This document shows positions 18,946 through 27,800 of a stretch of DNA of 64,000 nt, one piece after another. The notes under the pieces are model-generated. The model saw nothing but the letters and a program-made list of their open reading frames with translations. It was not told the origin of the DNA and did no database searches. Numbering within the stretch: position 1 is the first letter of the stretch; every line of letters starts with the position of its first letter. The DNA comes from Parabacteroides goldsteinii DSM 19448 = WAL 12034 (lineage in GTDB: Bacteria; Bacteroidota; Bacteroidia; Bacteroidales; Tannerellaceae). The stretch is from contig NZ_KQ033913.1 in assembly GCF_000969835.1 (NCBI RefSeq), forward strand, positions 2,062,807 through 2,126,806, in the 5' to 3' direction. The position numbers and the translations under genes are program-made.

Positions 18946-19488
18946 TTACTTAAACTCTTTCACTGTAATAGTAAATTGCAACGTCGAGCACAAAGGAATA
19001 TACGGATAAGGATAACTCTGATCTCCATAACCTAACTGGTATGGGATAATTGCTTCCAGCCTCTCCCCTTTATGAGTTTGCAGCAAAAGAGCAGAAAGTC
19101 CTTTGATCAGATCGGGACTATCCAAATCCAAGGTAGTTTCCACCGGATTCCCTTTGCTATCCCCAACAATCTGATCTTTAGAAACAGGCAATATGCCTAA
19201 CATCGAAACTTTCACATCTGATTTTATCGTCGGAACAGAGTCAACCTCGCCGATTTCCAATATGCGATACAACAAAGTATCATCCTCCACAACTAACTGT
19301 TGATACAACAATTGACCATCATCTTCCACTATCGCCTTCTTTTCCTGGAAATATGCCTGGTTCTGAGCGATCCACAGTTTCTCTGCTTCCGTATAAGCAG
19401 GTATCGTCTTTCCCACATCATCACTACAGGCTACCAAACCGATAATCATCATCACAGCCCAACACAGAGCTACATACATCGACTTCAT
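18946..19488 (-). CDS. FKBP-type peptidyl-prolyl isomerase-like lipoprotein
   Basis: A 180-residue lipoprotein (SPII signal, lipobox LVAC, Cys21). After a helical stretch of about 60 residues rich in Glu and Gln, the C-terminal 110 residues resemble FKBP: VKVSMLGILPV, a flap, SPDLIKGLSALLLQTHKGERLEAIIPYQLGYG and a final LQFTITVKEF strand. Family members catalyse prolyl isomerisation and help fold envelope proteins. The G-E-R...IP..LGYG portion fits, but several active-site aromatic positions are not obvious, so activity may be reduced. It lies 19 nt downstream of the M28 peptidase gene on the same strand, likely co-transcribed. Confidence 0.82.
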   Translation of the reverse strand: MKSMYVALCWAVMMIIGLVACSDDVGKTIPAYTEAEKLWIAQNQAYFQEKKAIVEDDGQLLYQQLVVEDDTLLYRILEIGEVDSVPTIKSDVKVSMLGILPVSKDQIVGDSKGNPVETTLDLDSPDLIKGLSALLLQTHKGERLEAIIPYQLGYGDQSYPYPYIPLCSTLQFTITVKEFK

Positions 19489-19507
19489 TTTCTATTTCTA
19501 TTTATGA

Positions 19508-20506
19508 TTAATATTTCTTCTCATTCGCCAGATTCCACATATTCAGGAAAGAGGCTTTCGTGATATCGACTACCTTATTCCAATTCAGCTTTTCCGTATG
19601 GTCGCCCGGCATATGGTAGTCCGGATGACCGTTGGTGTGATACCAGATAATGGGAATACCACGTTTGGCAAAAGAGCCGTTGTCACTCCCTCCTACCGGC
19701 TTGTCCCAGGGGTGATAAACAGGTTTCAGGTTCAGGTCATATTTCTTGATATCATTCTTCAGCCAGTCACCGAAAGCCTTGTTTGCTTCCGTATAGAAAT
19801 AATCGACCTGCTCGGGAACCGCTTCGTTCGAATTGCGGCCGATCATATCATAATTCAAATATCCCTTTATATCTTTCAGGAACGGACAGTTCTGCACAAA
19901 ATATTCAGAACCCAGCAATCCTTTTTCTTCACCGTCCCAGAAAGCAAAAATAACCGTACGTTGCGGTTGCTCACCGGAAGCCAGAAATGCTTTTGCAACC
20001 TGAAGGACAGCCGATACGCCCGAAGCATTATCATCTGCCCCGTTATAGATCTGATCACCGTCCAGCATCGGATCGAAACCCAGGTGGTCGTAGTGTGCTC
20101 CGATGATAACATATTCATTCGGATTCTTCCCTTCTATCTTTCCCAGGATATTGCGCATGGATAACTTCTGATGTACGCCTTGCTTCAGTTGGGCGATCGA
20201 ATCAGGATGCACCTGGAAACGTCCCCTCTTCTGGCGTTCCTTATTATAAGCCTCGAAAGGTTGGTAATAAGACTCATTCAAGGGAGCGATGCCCATTGTC
20301 TTCAGGTTGGAGACGATATACTCGGCAGCAATCCGTCCTCCCTGGAAACCGGCTTCACGCCCTTCCAGTTCGTCACTGGCCAAGAAACCGATATAGGCTT
20401 CCGCGTTTTCCTTATTGATAGTGTTCAGTCCTTTTTCTACAGGCGACTGTGCCCAAAGGGTGGTAGATAGCATGACGGATGCTACAAATAAACCTGTTCT
20501 TTTCAT
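19508..20506 (-). CDS. secreted M28-family zinc aminopeptidase
   Basis: A 332-residue exported enzyme with a signal peptide (MKRTGLFVASVMLSTTLWA). Zinc-site motifs of family M28 are all present: GAHYDHLG, NGADDNASG, WDGEEKGLLGS, YDMIGR and HTNGHPDYHMPGDHTEK, so two metals are expected and the enzyme should be active on peptides or, in some relatives, on N-terminal glutamine. It would act in the periplasm. A Bacteroides-type -7 element lies 35 nt upstream (20541-20548). The FKBP-like lipoprotein gene follows at once, suggesting a two-gene operon for envelope protein turnover and folding. Confidence 0.95.
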   Translation of the reverse strand: MKRTGLFVASVMLSTTLWAQSPVEKGLNTINKENAEAYIGFLASDELEGREAGFQGGRIAAEYIVSNLKTMGIAPLNESYYQPFEAYNKERQKRGRFQVHPDSIAQLKQGVHQKLSMRNILGKIEGKNPNEYVIIGAHYDHLGFDPMLDGDQIYNGADDNASGVSAVLQVAKAFLASGEQPQRTVIFAFWDGEEKGLLGSEYFVQNCPFLKDIKGYLNYDMIGRNSNEAVPEQVDYFYTEANKAFGDWLKNDIKKYDLNLKPVYHPWDKPVGGSDNGSFAKRGIPIIWYHTNGHPDYHMPGDHTEKLNWNKVVDITKASFLNMWNLANEKKY

Positions 20507-20540
20507 TGTATGATTGTGTTTTATAGATTTGTTCCGCGCA

Positions 20541-20548
20541 CAAAGATA
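20541..20548 (-). promoter_or_regulatory. Bacteroides-type -7 element (TATCTTTG) of the M28 gene
   Basis: The minus strand reads TATCTTTG, matching TAnnTTTG, 35 nt before the ATG at 20506. No clear TTTG at -33 was found. Confidence 0.55.
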
Positions 20549-20702
20549 GAAGATAAATTGAAGAATTGTAAGGGATAGAAAATAAAAAAAGGCTAATCTT
20601 CGCTGTTCTGTCAGCGTCGAATGCCCATCTCTCGATCTCTCACCAGTCTTATAAAAGACCCTGGTGAAGAGAATACATCAAAATAATATACTTTCTTTTT
20701 GT

Positions 20703-20861
20703 TTAATTTTTTGCGTTAGCGCCCATTTCTTCCAACAGGCGACGGATTTCAGCATTTACTCGCTGACTCATTGTACCATTTCTCATTGACTGATAACGAT
20801 CAGCCTGATAACGCAACATCGCTAAAGTACGAAGATTTTCTTCATTTCTACTTGTCATCAT
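20703..20861 (-). CDS. 52-residue conserved-looking small protein, unknown function
   Basis: The frame opens with two ATGs (20859-20861 and 20856-20858) and closes at TAA 20703-20705, giving a protein that starts MMTSRNEENLRTLAMLRYQA and ends in RRLLEEMGANAKN. It is strongly charged, Arg- and Met-rich and predicted mostly helical, with no signal peptide or membrane segment. Codon use resembles the neighbouring genes, and a good Bacteroides-type -7 element (TATCTTTG at 20947-20954) lies 86 nt upstream, giving a plausible leader. I do not recognise the family; the composition suggests a small RNA- or protein-binding helical protein. Confidence 0.6.
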   Translation of the reverse strand: MMTSRNEENLRTLAMLRYQADRYQSMRNGTMSQRVNAEIRRLLEEMGANAKN

Positions 20862-20946
20862 AATCTTTACTTTTTTATGTCTTCCACGCTTGGAAGACTC
20901 GTTAATAATTAACCTAAACCTTAATCTTTTCTTTTTGTTTACAGTG

Positions 20947-20954
20947 CAAAGATA
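20947..20954 (-). promoter_or_regulatory. Bacteroides-type -7 element (TATCTTTG) of the 52-residue gene
   Basis: Minus-strand TATCTTTG matches TAnnTTTG. It faces the small gene at 20703-20861 and no other gene lies between, which supports that this ORF is transcribed. Confidence 0.55.
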
Positions 20955-21050
20955 AGCACTTTTTCCAAAACTATGCTATAAAACATATAAATTATTTCTA
21001 TCTTTACATTTATTTAATCTATAGAAATAGATTTTCAGAAGATACCCCCC

Positions 21051-21593
21051 CTACTCCACTTCGGTCAATTCACCTGTAACTGAATTAATTACAAAGCCTC
21101 TAACCGTAATATCGGTAGGAATCAACGGGTGGTTGCGAACTTGTTCGACTGTATCTTTTACTGAGCATTCTGTCGAGTCAAACCCACGAAGCCAGTATTT
21201 AAAATCGATTCCGCAGTAACGGATCATATCGATTCGCTCAGCGGGAATACCCCGTTTCTTCATTGCTTCGATCATCTCGTCGCTGTCCATATGCTGGGCA
21301 CCGCAATCAGAATGACCAATGATCATGATCTCGACCACTCCCAGTTCATAAATAGCGACCATCAGACTGCGTATCACACTGCCGAACGGATGTGAAATGA
21401 TTGCACCGGCATTCTTTATGATTTTCACGTCGCCATTCTTTATGCCCAATGCGGCAGGAAGCAATTCTATCAGACGAGTATCCATACAGGATACGATGGC
21501 AATCTTTTTATCGGGATACTTATTCGTTATAAACTTTTCATATCCTTTCTTATCTACAAATCCCCGGTTGTATTCAAGTAATTCGTCTATCAT
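21051..21593 (-). CDS. beta-class carbonic anhydrase
   Basis: A 180-residue cytoplasmic enzyme that interconverts CO2 and bicarbonate. The zinc ligands and partners are visible: SCMDTR (Cys and the Asp-Arg dyad, about residues 35-39) and GHSDCGA (His and Cys, about residues 93-98). NAGAIISHPFGSVIRSL is the usual helix and loop between them. Length and layout match the short, Gram-positive-like clade of the beta class. A single gene, not in an operon with the HAD gene 53 nt upstream for certain, though both read leftward. Confidence 0.94.
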   Translation of the reverse strand: MIDELLEYNRGFVDKKGYEKFITNKYPDKKIAIVSCMDTRLIELLPAALGIKNGDVKIIKNAGAIISHPFGSVIRSLMVAIYELGVVEIMIIGHSDCGAQHMDSDEMIEAMKKRGIPAERIDMIRYCGIDFKYWLRGFDSTECSVKDTVEQVRNHPLIPTDITVRGFVINSVTGELTEVE

Positions 21594-21646
21594 GAGTCTG
21601 TCTTTCTTTTAATAATAATACTAGCTATATAAATAACAACACTGGT

Positions 21647-22423
21647 TCAAATAATGTTGTGGAATTTCAAGGCTTTGAATATCCCGTCCTCATCGACGGA
21701 ATCGGTTACATAATCCGCATATTGTTTTACGTCGTCGTCAGCATTCCCCATAGCAACCCCGATCCCGGCATGCTGAAGCATGGCTATATCATTACCGCCA
21801 TCACCGAAAGCCATACATTCTTTTAATGGTATCTTAAAGTATTCCAGCATTTTATCAATACCGATCCGCTTGCTGCTCCCGGCAGGTACCACATCGGTAA
21901 ACAACGGATTCCAGCGAGTGGATTCGCAATGGGATAAGATAGACATGATCTTTTTCTCCTGTTCGGCAGTAAAAAATGAGACTAACTGGTAGACCGTCTT
22001 TCCCTTCATTTCACTCAGAGGACGGATAGGCGGCTCCGGAAAATTCAGCATATTAAAGATTTCTTCCACCGTTTCATCCTTATAATTCATAAAGATTTCT
22101 TTTTCCTGGACAAAAGCACAGGGGAAAGACTCTTCAGTTTCCAAATAGCGGATCAATGCATCGATATCCCTGTCGGGAATGCTGTGTTTATAGATCACTT
22201 TGTCTTCTCCGGCAAAACAATATCCACCGTTCAGTGTAACATATCCGTCAAATTTTAAATCTCCCAGATTGTTGATGGAACTGTAATGACGACCTGTTGC
22301 TATAAAAACTTTAATACCTTTCTTCCGTAAGATATCCAATGCGTCAATGGTAGAGCGGGGTACTTCATGTGTCTTAAAACTGACCAACGTCCCGTCTATA
22401 TCGAAGAAAATTGCCTTAACCAT
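21647..22423 (-). CDS. Cof-type HAD-superfamily hydrolase
   Basis: A 258-residue cytoplasmic phosphatase of the Cof/YbiV type (HAD IIB). Motif I is FFDIDGTLVSF at residues 6-16, motif II FIATGR near 40, the conserved Lys of motif III in GSSKRIGID, and motif IV AFGDGGNDIAML near 208. A large cap between motifs II and III gives the IIB subclass. Such enzymes dephosphorylate sugar phosphates or related metabolites; the exact substrate cannot be told. A -7 element TATCTTTG lies 28 nt upstream (22451-22458), back to back with the promoter of the divergent aldo/keto reductase gene. Confidence 0.93.
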   Translation of the reverse strand: MVKAIFFDIDGTLVSFKTHEVPRSTIDALDILRKKGIKVFIATGRHYSSINNLGDLKFDGYVTLNGGYCFAGEDKVIYKHSIPDRDIDALIRYLETEESFPCAFVQEKEIFMNYKDETVEEIFNMLNFPEPPIRPLSEMKGKTVYQLVSFFTAEQEKKIMSILSHCESTRWNPLFTDVVPAGSSKRIGIDKMLEYFKIPLKECMAFGDGGNDIAMLQHAGIGVAMGNADDDVKQYADYVTDSVDEDGIFKALKFHNII

Positions 22424-22450
22424 ACTTTTTCTAATAACCTAAATTTGATA

Positions 22451-22458
22451 CAAAGATA
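22451..22458 (-). promoter_or_regulatory. Bacteroides-type -7 element of the HAD gene
   Basis: Minus-strand TATCTTTG, 28 nt before the ATG at 22423. Confidence 0.55.
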
Positions 22459-22488
22459 AGAATAAATAAACACATGCGGATTTTTATA

Positions 22489-22496
22489 TACCTTTG
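22489..22496 (+). promoter_or_regulatory. Bacteroides-type -7 element of the aldo/keto reductase gene
   Basis: TACCTTTG matches TAnnTTTG and lies 36 nt before the ATG at 22533, diverging from the HAD promoter. Confidence 0.6.
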
Positions 22497-22532
22497 TAAG
22501 TAAGATCTTAATAACAATTTAATAGGTAAGCT

Positions 22533-23567
22533 ATGGAATACAGACAATTAGGAGGATCGGGACTTTATGTACCCGTGCTTTGTTTAGGGACTGCTACTTT
22601 TGGAGGTACAAACGGTTTCGAAGGATGGGGACATACCCAAGTGGACGAAGCCAGACGCATGATAAACCTTTGTCTCGATGCGGGTGTAAACCTGTTCGAC
22701 ACCGCTGACGCATATTCAGACGGACTTTCTGAAACGATATTGGGGAAAGCTGTTGAAGGACTGAGAAATAAACTGTTGATATCGACCAAAGCCACATTCA
22801 ACCTGAATCCGGAAGGACGCAACGCTATGGGTTCTTCCCGCTTCCACCTCATCGAGGCCTGCGAAGCCAGCCTGAAACGGCTGAATACCGATCATATTGA
22901 TATTTATCATATGCATGGATTTGACGCCAATACGCCGGTAGAAGAAACGCTTCGTGCTCTGGATGATCTGATCACTGCCGGAAAAATACGGTATATCGCT
23001 TGCTCTAATTTCTCCGGATGGCATCTGATGAAGGCTTTGTCTGTCTCCGAACGCTATGGCTGGAGTCGTTATGTGGCACAGCAGGTTCATTATTCTTTGC
23101 TCAACAGGGAGTTTGAATGGGAATTAATGCCGCTCGGAATCGATCAGAAGGTAGGTTCCATCATCTGGAGTCCTCTTTCAGCAGGACGTCTGGGCGGAAG
23201 ATACCGGCGCAACAATCCGATACCGGCCGACGGACGTGTGGCTCGCGGCGGAAGTCCTATCCCCGATGAAGCTACTTCCTACGAACGTTTATATAATATA
23301 ATGGATGTATTGGATGAAATAGCAGAAGAGACAGGACATTCGGTAGCACAATGTGCGCTGAATTGGTTACTGCAACGCCCAACTGTTTCCAGCCTGATAA
23401 TCGGGGCCAGCACAGAAGAACAATTAAAACAGAATCTGGAGGCTGTCGGCTGGAACCTGACACCGGAACAGGTAAAAAGACTGGATAATGCCAGCCAGGT
23501 CACCCCTATTTATCCATATTGGCACCAGGCACAATTCCCGTTTTTGAATGCACAGATTCAATTTTAG
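22533..23567 (+). CDS. aldo/keto reductase
   Basis: A 344-residue NADPH-dependent oxidoreductase with a TIM barrel. The catalytic tetrad is visible: Asp in LFDTADAYSDG (about residue 56), Tyr in the same motif, Lys in LLISTKATF (about 87) and His in DIYHMHGFD (about 129). The C-terminal cofactor site has SSLIIGASTEEQLKQNLEAV, as in the voltage-gated channel beta subunit-like and YajO-type families. It probably reduces aldehydes or ketones in the cytoplasm. Its own promoter lies at 22489-22496. No neighbour hints at the substrate. The structured element at 23580 begins just after the stop. Confidence 0.93.
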   Translation: MEYRQLGGSGLYVPVLCLGTATFGGTNGFEGWGHTQVDEARRMINLCLDAGVNLFDTADAYSDGLSETILGKAVEGLRNKLLISTKATFNLNPEGRNAMGSSRFHLIEACEASLKRLNTDHIDIYHMHGFDANTPVEETLRALDDLITAGKIRYIACSNFSGWHLMKALSVSERYGWSRYVAQQVHYSLLNREFEWELMPLGIDQKVGSIIWSPLSAGRLGGRYRRNNPIPADGRVARGGSPIPDEATSYERLYNIMDVLDEIAEETGHSVAQCALNWLLQRPTVSSLIIGASTEEQLKQNLEAVGWNLTPEQVKRLDNASQVTPIYPYWHQAQFPFLNAQIQF

Positions 23568-23579
23568 AAATAATTGAAC

Positions 23580-24032
23580 CTACTTTTCCCTTGATGGAAA
23601 AGTAGGCAAAAGATCAAGGCTGCACCTGCCTCGCTACTGCGCATCCTCCGTTCGCTGTCGTCTGTGAACTCGCTGCGCTCAAACAGCACAGCCTCTGGAC
23701 GCTCTCTGCGGATGCTTCGCTTAACGCTCATCAGCTGAGGCCTTTCATAGAACGCTTTGCGTTCTCCTGGGATGGCCGATACCGACTGTTGAAAAAGAAA
23801 GGATCTGTTATTATTATATAGGTGTCGGTATCGGCCATCCTAAGAGGAAGCATAGCTTCCTGGGAAAGGCCTAAGCGGGTGAACGTCCGCGGAGATGAAA
23901 GACGGAACGGTTAAGAAAATCCGTTGTTTGAGCGGAGCGAGTTTCGGATTTTCGAGTGGAGTCTTTCACCGGAGCAGTGAAGCCGGTTGAGCCTTGATCT
24001 TTTGGTTACTTTTCTATCAAGAGAAAAGTAAC
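23580..24032. repeat. 453-bp imperfect palindrome with nested compensatory hairpins (non-coding structured element)
   Basis: The ends (23580-23621 and 23990-24032) are inverted copies sharing CAAAAGATCAAGGCT. Each end is itself a hairpin: CTACTTTTCC with GGAAAAGTAG on the left and GTTACTTTTCT with AGAAAAGTAAC on the right, so the base changes between the copies keep the pairing. The centre has a perfect 17-bp inverted repeat (23770-23786 with 23824-23840). Flanking it are hairpins AGAACGC-ttt-GCGTTCT (23749-23765) and GGAAGC-ata-GCTTCC (23846-23860). GAACTCGCTGCGCTCAAAC (23666-23684) mirrors 23926-23945. No ORF of note. It lies between convergent genes and could be a repeat-family element, a structured RNA or a strong bidirectional terminator. 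Confidence 0.8.
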
Positions 24033-24087
24033 ATTCAAATCTGATAAAAACTGAACCAATTCCCTCTATATTATTATTGTAATATTC

Positions 24088-24744
24088 TTACATTGTCTTA
24101 TTATCCTCATCGTCATATTCATCATCAAATTCGTCATCATCGAATTCGTCGTCGAATTCATCATCATCAAACACATCACAATCTTCCAATATCTCAAGAC
24201 CGAAATCGCCGCCTGTGGATTCTTCCAGTATAGGGATATATTTACTTGCCTCAAGAGAAGTTTCGGCAACCAGGTGAGGGCGGCCACCTCTCCCATATTT
24301 ATATTCAATCAAAGGAATCTCTTCCGTATCCTCTTCCAGTATATATTGCGTCAAGGCAAAACTCTTATCCGGTTTGATCCCGAACTCTTCGGCAAACGCT
24401 ATAGCCCCATAAATAAAATTATGAGCTTCATTATAACTGATTTTAATACCGCAATCAGTTGCCGTTCTTTCAACAAAATCGTCATACTCATCCGGTGGTA
24501 CATTAAACCTATATACAGAATGTTTCACTCCCAGACACAACGTATCTACGACGTAAACTCCGAATGTATAATTTCCACCGGCATGACGACGAACTACGAT
24601 CACTTCCGCTACAGCCCCTCTTTCATCTTTCCAGTCATCGGAAACATAACACACCTCTATCGGTAAATTCCTAGCTTTCAAACGAATATACTTTTCAGGA
24701 GAGAGTAACTGAAACTGATTCTGCTTGTTTTTATTTTTCGCCAT
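24088..24744 (-). CDS. conserved Bacteroidales protein of unknown function with acidic repeat tail
   Basis: A 218-residue protein without a signal peptide, so presumably cytoplasmic. Residues 1-180 form a compact domain (LSPEKYIRLKARNLPIEVCY, IVVRRHAGGNYTFGVYVVDT, NEAHNFIYGAIAFAEEFG, LTQYILEEDTEEIPLIEYKYG) that I recognise as a recurring Bacteroidales family with no assigned activity. The last 25 residues are almost pure Asp/Glu/Phe repeats of the type DDDEFDDE, coded by a repetitive GAT/GAC/GAA tract, and may bind basic partners or divalent metals. It follows the PFOR gene on the same strand after a strong terminator, so it has its own transcription. Confidence 0.85.
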   Translation of the reverse strand: MAKNKNKQNQFQLLSPEKYIRLKARNLPIEVCYVSDDWKDERGAVAEVIVVRRHAGGNYTFGVYVVDTLCLGVKHSVYRFNVPPDEYDDFVERTATDCGIKISYNEAHNFIYGAIAFAEEFGIKPDKSFALTQYILEEDTEEIPLIEYKYGRGGRPHLVAETSLEASKYIPILEESTGGDFGLEILEDCDVFDDDEFDDEFDDDEFDDEYDDEDNKTM

Positions 24745-24792
24745 TTGCTTGTTTGTTTAGTTTCGCTAAAGGTACGATTTATTTGGCTTATA

Positions 24793-24828
24793 CAAAAAAA
24801 CGGAACCCTCTTTCGAAGATTCCGTTTT
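24793..24828 (-). terminator. intrinsic terminator after the PFOR gene
   Basis: Minus-strand stem AAAACGGAA/TTCCGTTTT (24820-24828 with 24797-24805) followed by Ts, 26 nt past the stop at 24854. The loop contains a further small hairpin (TCTTCGAAAGA). Confidence 0.85.
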
Positions 24829-24853
24829 ACTATTTAGATGATCAAATAATCAA

Positions 24854-27800
24854 TTATTCTTCAACACCCCACTGCTGTTTAGCCAAACGCTTGTAGTTGT
24901 TAAGTCTCCACTTAGCGTTGTCTTCGGCAGCCTGGAACAATTGAGCGGCTTCGGCCGGGAATTGTTTTGTCAGAGATGCGAAACGTACTTCACCCTTCAG
25001 GAAGTCCTGGAATTTACTCCAATCCGGTTCTTTGCTATCCAAAGAGAACGGATTCTTGCCTTCTTCTTCCAAAGCCGGGTTGTAACGCCACAAATGCCAG
25101 TAACCACATGCTACTGCATCAGCTTCTTCCTGCTGGCTCTTACCCATACCCTTCTTCAAACCGTGGTTGATACAAGGAGCATAAGCAATGATCAATGAAG
25201 GACCATCATAAGCTTCAGCTTCGCGGATCGCTTTCAATGTCTGAGCCTGGTCGGCACCCATTGCGATCTGAGCAACATAAACATAACCGTAAGTTGTAGC
25301 CATCAGACCCAGGTCTTTCTTGCGGATTCTCTTACCGGAAGCAGCAAACTTAGCGATTGCACCTACCGGAGTAGCTTTAGAAGACTGGCCTCCCGTATTT
25401 GAATAAACTTCAGTATCCAATACCAGGATGTTAACGTTCTTACCTGAAGCAATTACATGGTCAAGACCACCGTAACCGATATCGTAAGAAGCACCGTCAC
25501 CACCGATAATCCACTGTGAACGTTTTACCAGGAAGTGAGAAAGCTCCTTGATCTGTGCGCTAAGTGGACAGCCGTGAGTGATACCTTCTTCAGCAATAGC
25601 CAATACCTGAGGAGCCAGTTCTTTTGTCTTATCGGCATCATTCTGATTTTCAACCCAAGCCTTCAGAACTTCCTTAGCTTCAGCAGGAGCATTGTCGGCA
25701 GCGATAATTTCGTTCATCGCATTTGTCAGGCGTGCACGCATCTTTTCGTTAGCCAATTCCATACCCAGACCGAATTCGCAGAAGTCTTCGAACAATGAGT
25801 TAGCCCAAGCCGGACCCTGACCCTTATCATTTGTTGTATAAGGAGTAGAAGGTACTGAACCTGAATAGATAGAAGAACAACCTGTTGCGTTAGCTACCAT
25901 TTCACGGTCACCGAACAGCTGAGTTACCAACTTCACGTACGGAGTTTCACCACAACCGGAGCAAGCACCGGAGAACTCAAACAACGGAGTTGCAAACTGA
26001 GAGTTCTTCACGTTAGCCTTGATGTCAACCAAATGTTGTTTTGTTGTCACCTTTTCAGCACAGAAATCCCAGTTCGGAGCTTCATCCAATTGAGTTTCCA
26101 AAGCAGCCATCTTAAGCGCTTTACCACCCTTCTTCGGATTACCCGGACAAACATCGGCACAGTTACCACAACCCAGACAGTCAAGAACGTCTACCTGAAT
26201 ACGGAACTGCATTCCTTCGAATTGTTTACCTGTTGCTTTCAATGAGTTATTGAACGGAGCTGCAGCCTGTTCAGCAGCATCCAACACGAACGGACGGATA
26301 GAAGCGTGAGGACAAACATATGCACACTTGTTACACTGGATACAGTTATCCGATTCCCAAACAGGAACGAAAGCGGCTACACCACGTTTTTCATATTTAG
26401 CTGTTCCCTGATGCCATGTACCGTCTTCGATACCTTCGAATGCAGAAACTTTCAGCAAGTCACCATCCTGAGCATTGATAGGACGAACTACTTCGTTGAT
26501 GAAAGCAGGATCGTTGTTTGCTACAACTTCATCGTCCGGCAGGTTAGCCCAGTCCGGATCAACTGTCAGTTGAGTATATTCGCCACCACGATCGACAGCA
26601 GCATAGTTCTTGTTAACTACATCTTCACCCTTCTTTCCGTAAGACTTCACGATGAATTTCTTCATCTGTTCGATAGCCAGATCAACAGGAATTACACCTG
26701 TGATACGGAAGAATGCGGACTGAAGAATTGTGTTGGTACGGTTACCCAAACCAATTTCCAAAGCAATCTGTGTTGCATTGATATAGTAAACAGTAATATT
26801 TTTCTGAGCGAAATAACGTTTTACCTTGTTCGGCAGGTGTTTAGCCAACTCTTCGCCATTCCATACAGTGTTCAGCAGGAATGTACCGTTTTCACGCAAA
26901 CCGCGAGTAACATCGTACATACGCAGATAAGCCTGAACGTGACAAGCAACGAAGTTCGGAGTATTTACCAAATAAGTAGAACGAATCGGATGATCACCGA
27001 AACGCAGGTGAGAACAAGTGAAACCACCGGACTTCTTAGAGTCGTAAGAGAAGTATGCCTGGCAATATTTGTCTGTATTGTCACCAATAATCTTTACAGA
27101 GTTCTTGTTAGCACCCACCGTACCATCAGCACCTAATCCGTAGAACTTAGCTTCGAACATACCTTCGCCGCCCAAAGCGATTTCTTCTTTCTGAGGAAGA
27201 GAAGTGAATGTAACATCGTCTACGATACCCAGTGTGAACTGATTCTTCGGCATCGGCAATGCCAGATTTTCGTAAACGGCAAGAATCTGTGCCGGAGTAG
27301 TATCTTTAGAACCCAGACCATAACGGCCACCCACGATAACCGGAGCGTCAGCCTGTCCGTAGAAACAGTCTTTTACATCCAGATACAAAGGTTCGCCAGT
27401 TGCACCCGGTTCTTTTGTTCTGTCAAGAACTGCGATACGTTTTGCAGTCTTAGGAACAGCTGCCAGGAAGTGCTTAGCAGAGAACGGACGATACAAATGA
27501 ACAGAAACCAAACCTACTTTTTCACCCTGAGCTGTCAGGTGGTCGATAGCTTCACGGGCAGCTTCGGTTACAGAACCCATTGCGATAATCACGCGTTCTG
27601 CATCTTCTGCTCCGTAGTAATCGAACAAACCATATTTACGGCCTGTGAGTTTGGAGATTTCATTCATATATTCTTCTACGATAGCAGGAACTGCTTCATA
27701 GTATTTGTTTGAAGATTCTCTGTGCTGGAAGAAGTGATCCGGGTTTTCAGCCATACCGCGAGCTTCCGGTTTTTCCGGATTCAAAGCACGTGCACGGAAT

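Noticed and set aside
26306..27136. 276-residue open frame on the strand opposite PFOR
   Set aside because: It lies fully inside nifJ in the antisense direction, has no domain and shows composition expected from a highly expressed gene's reverse strand.
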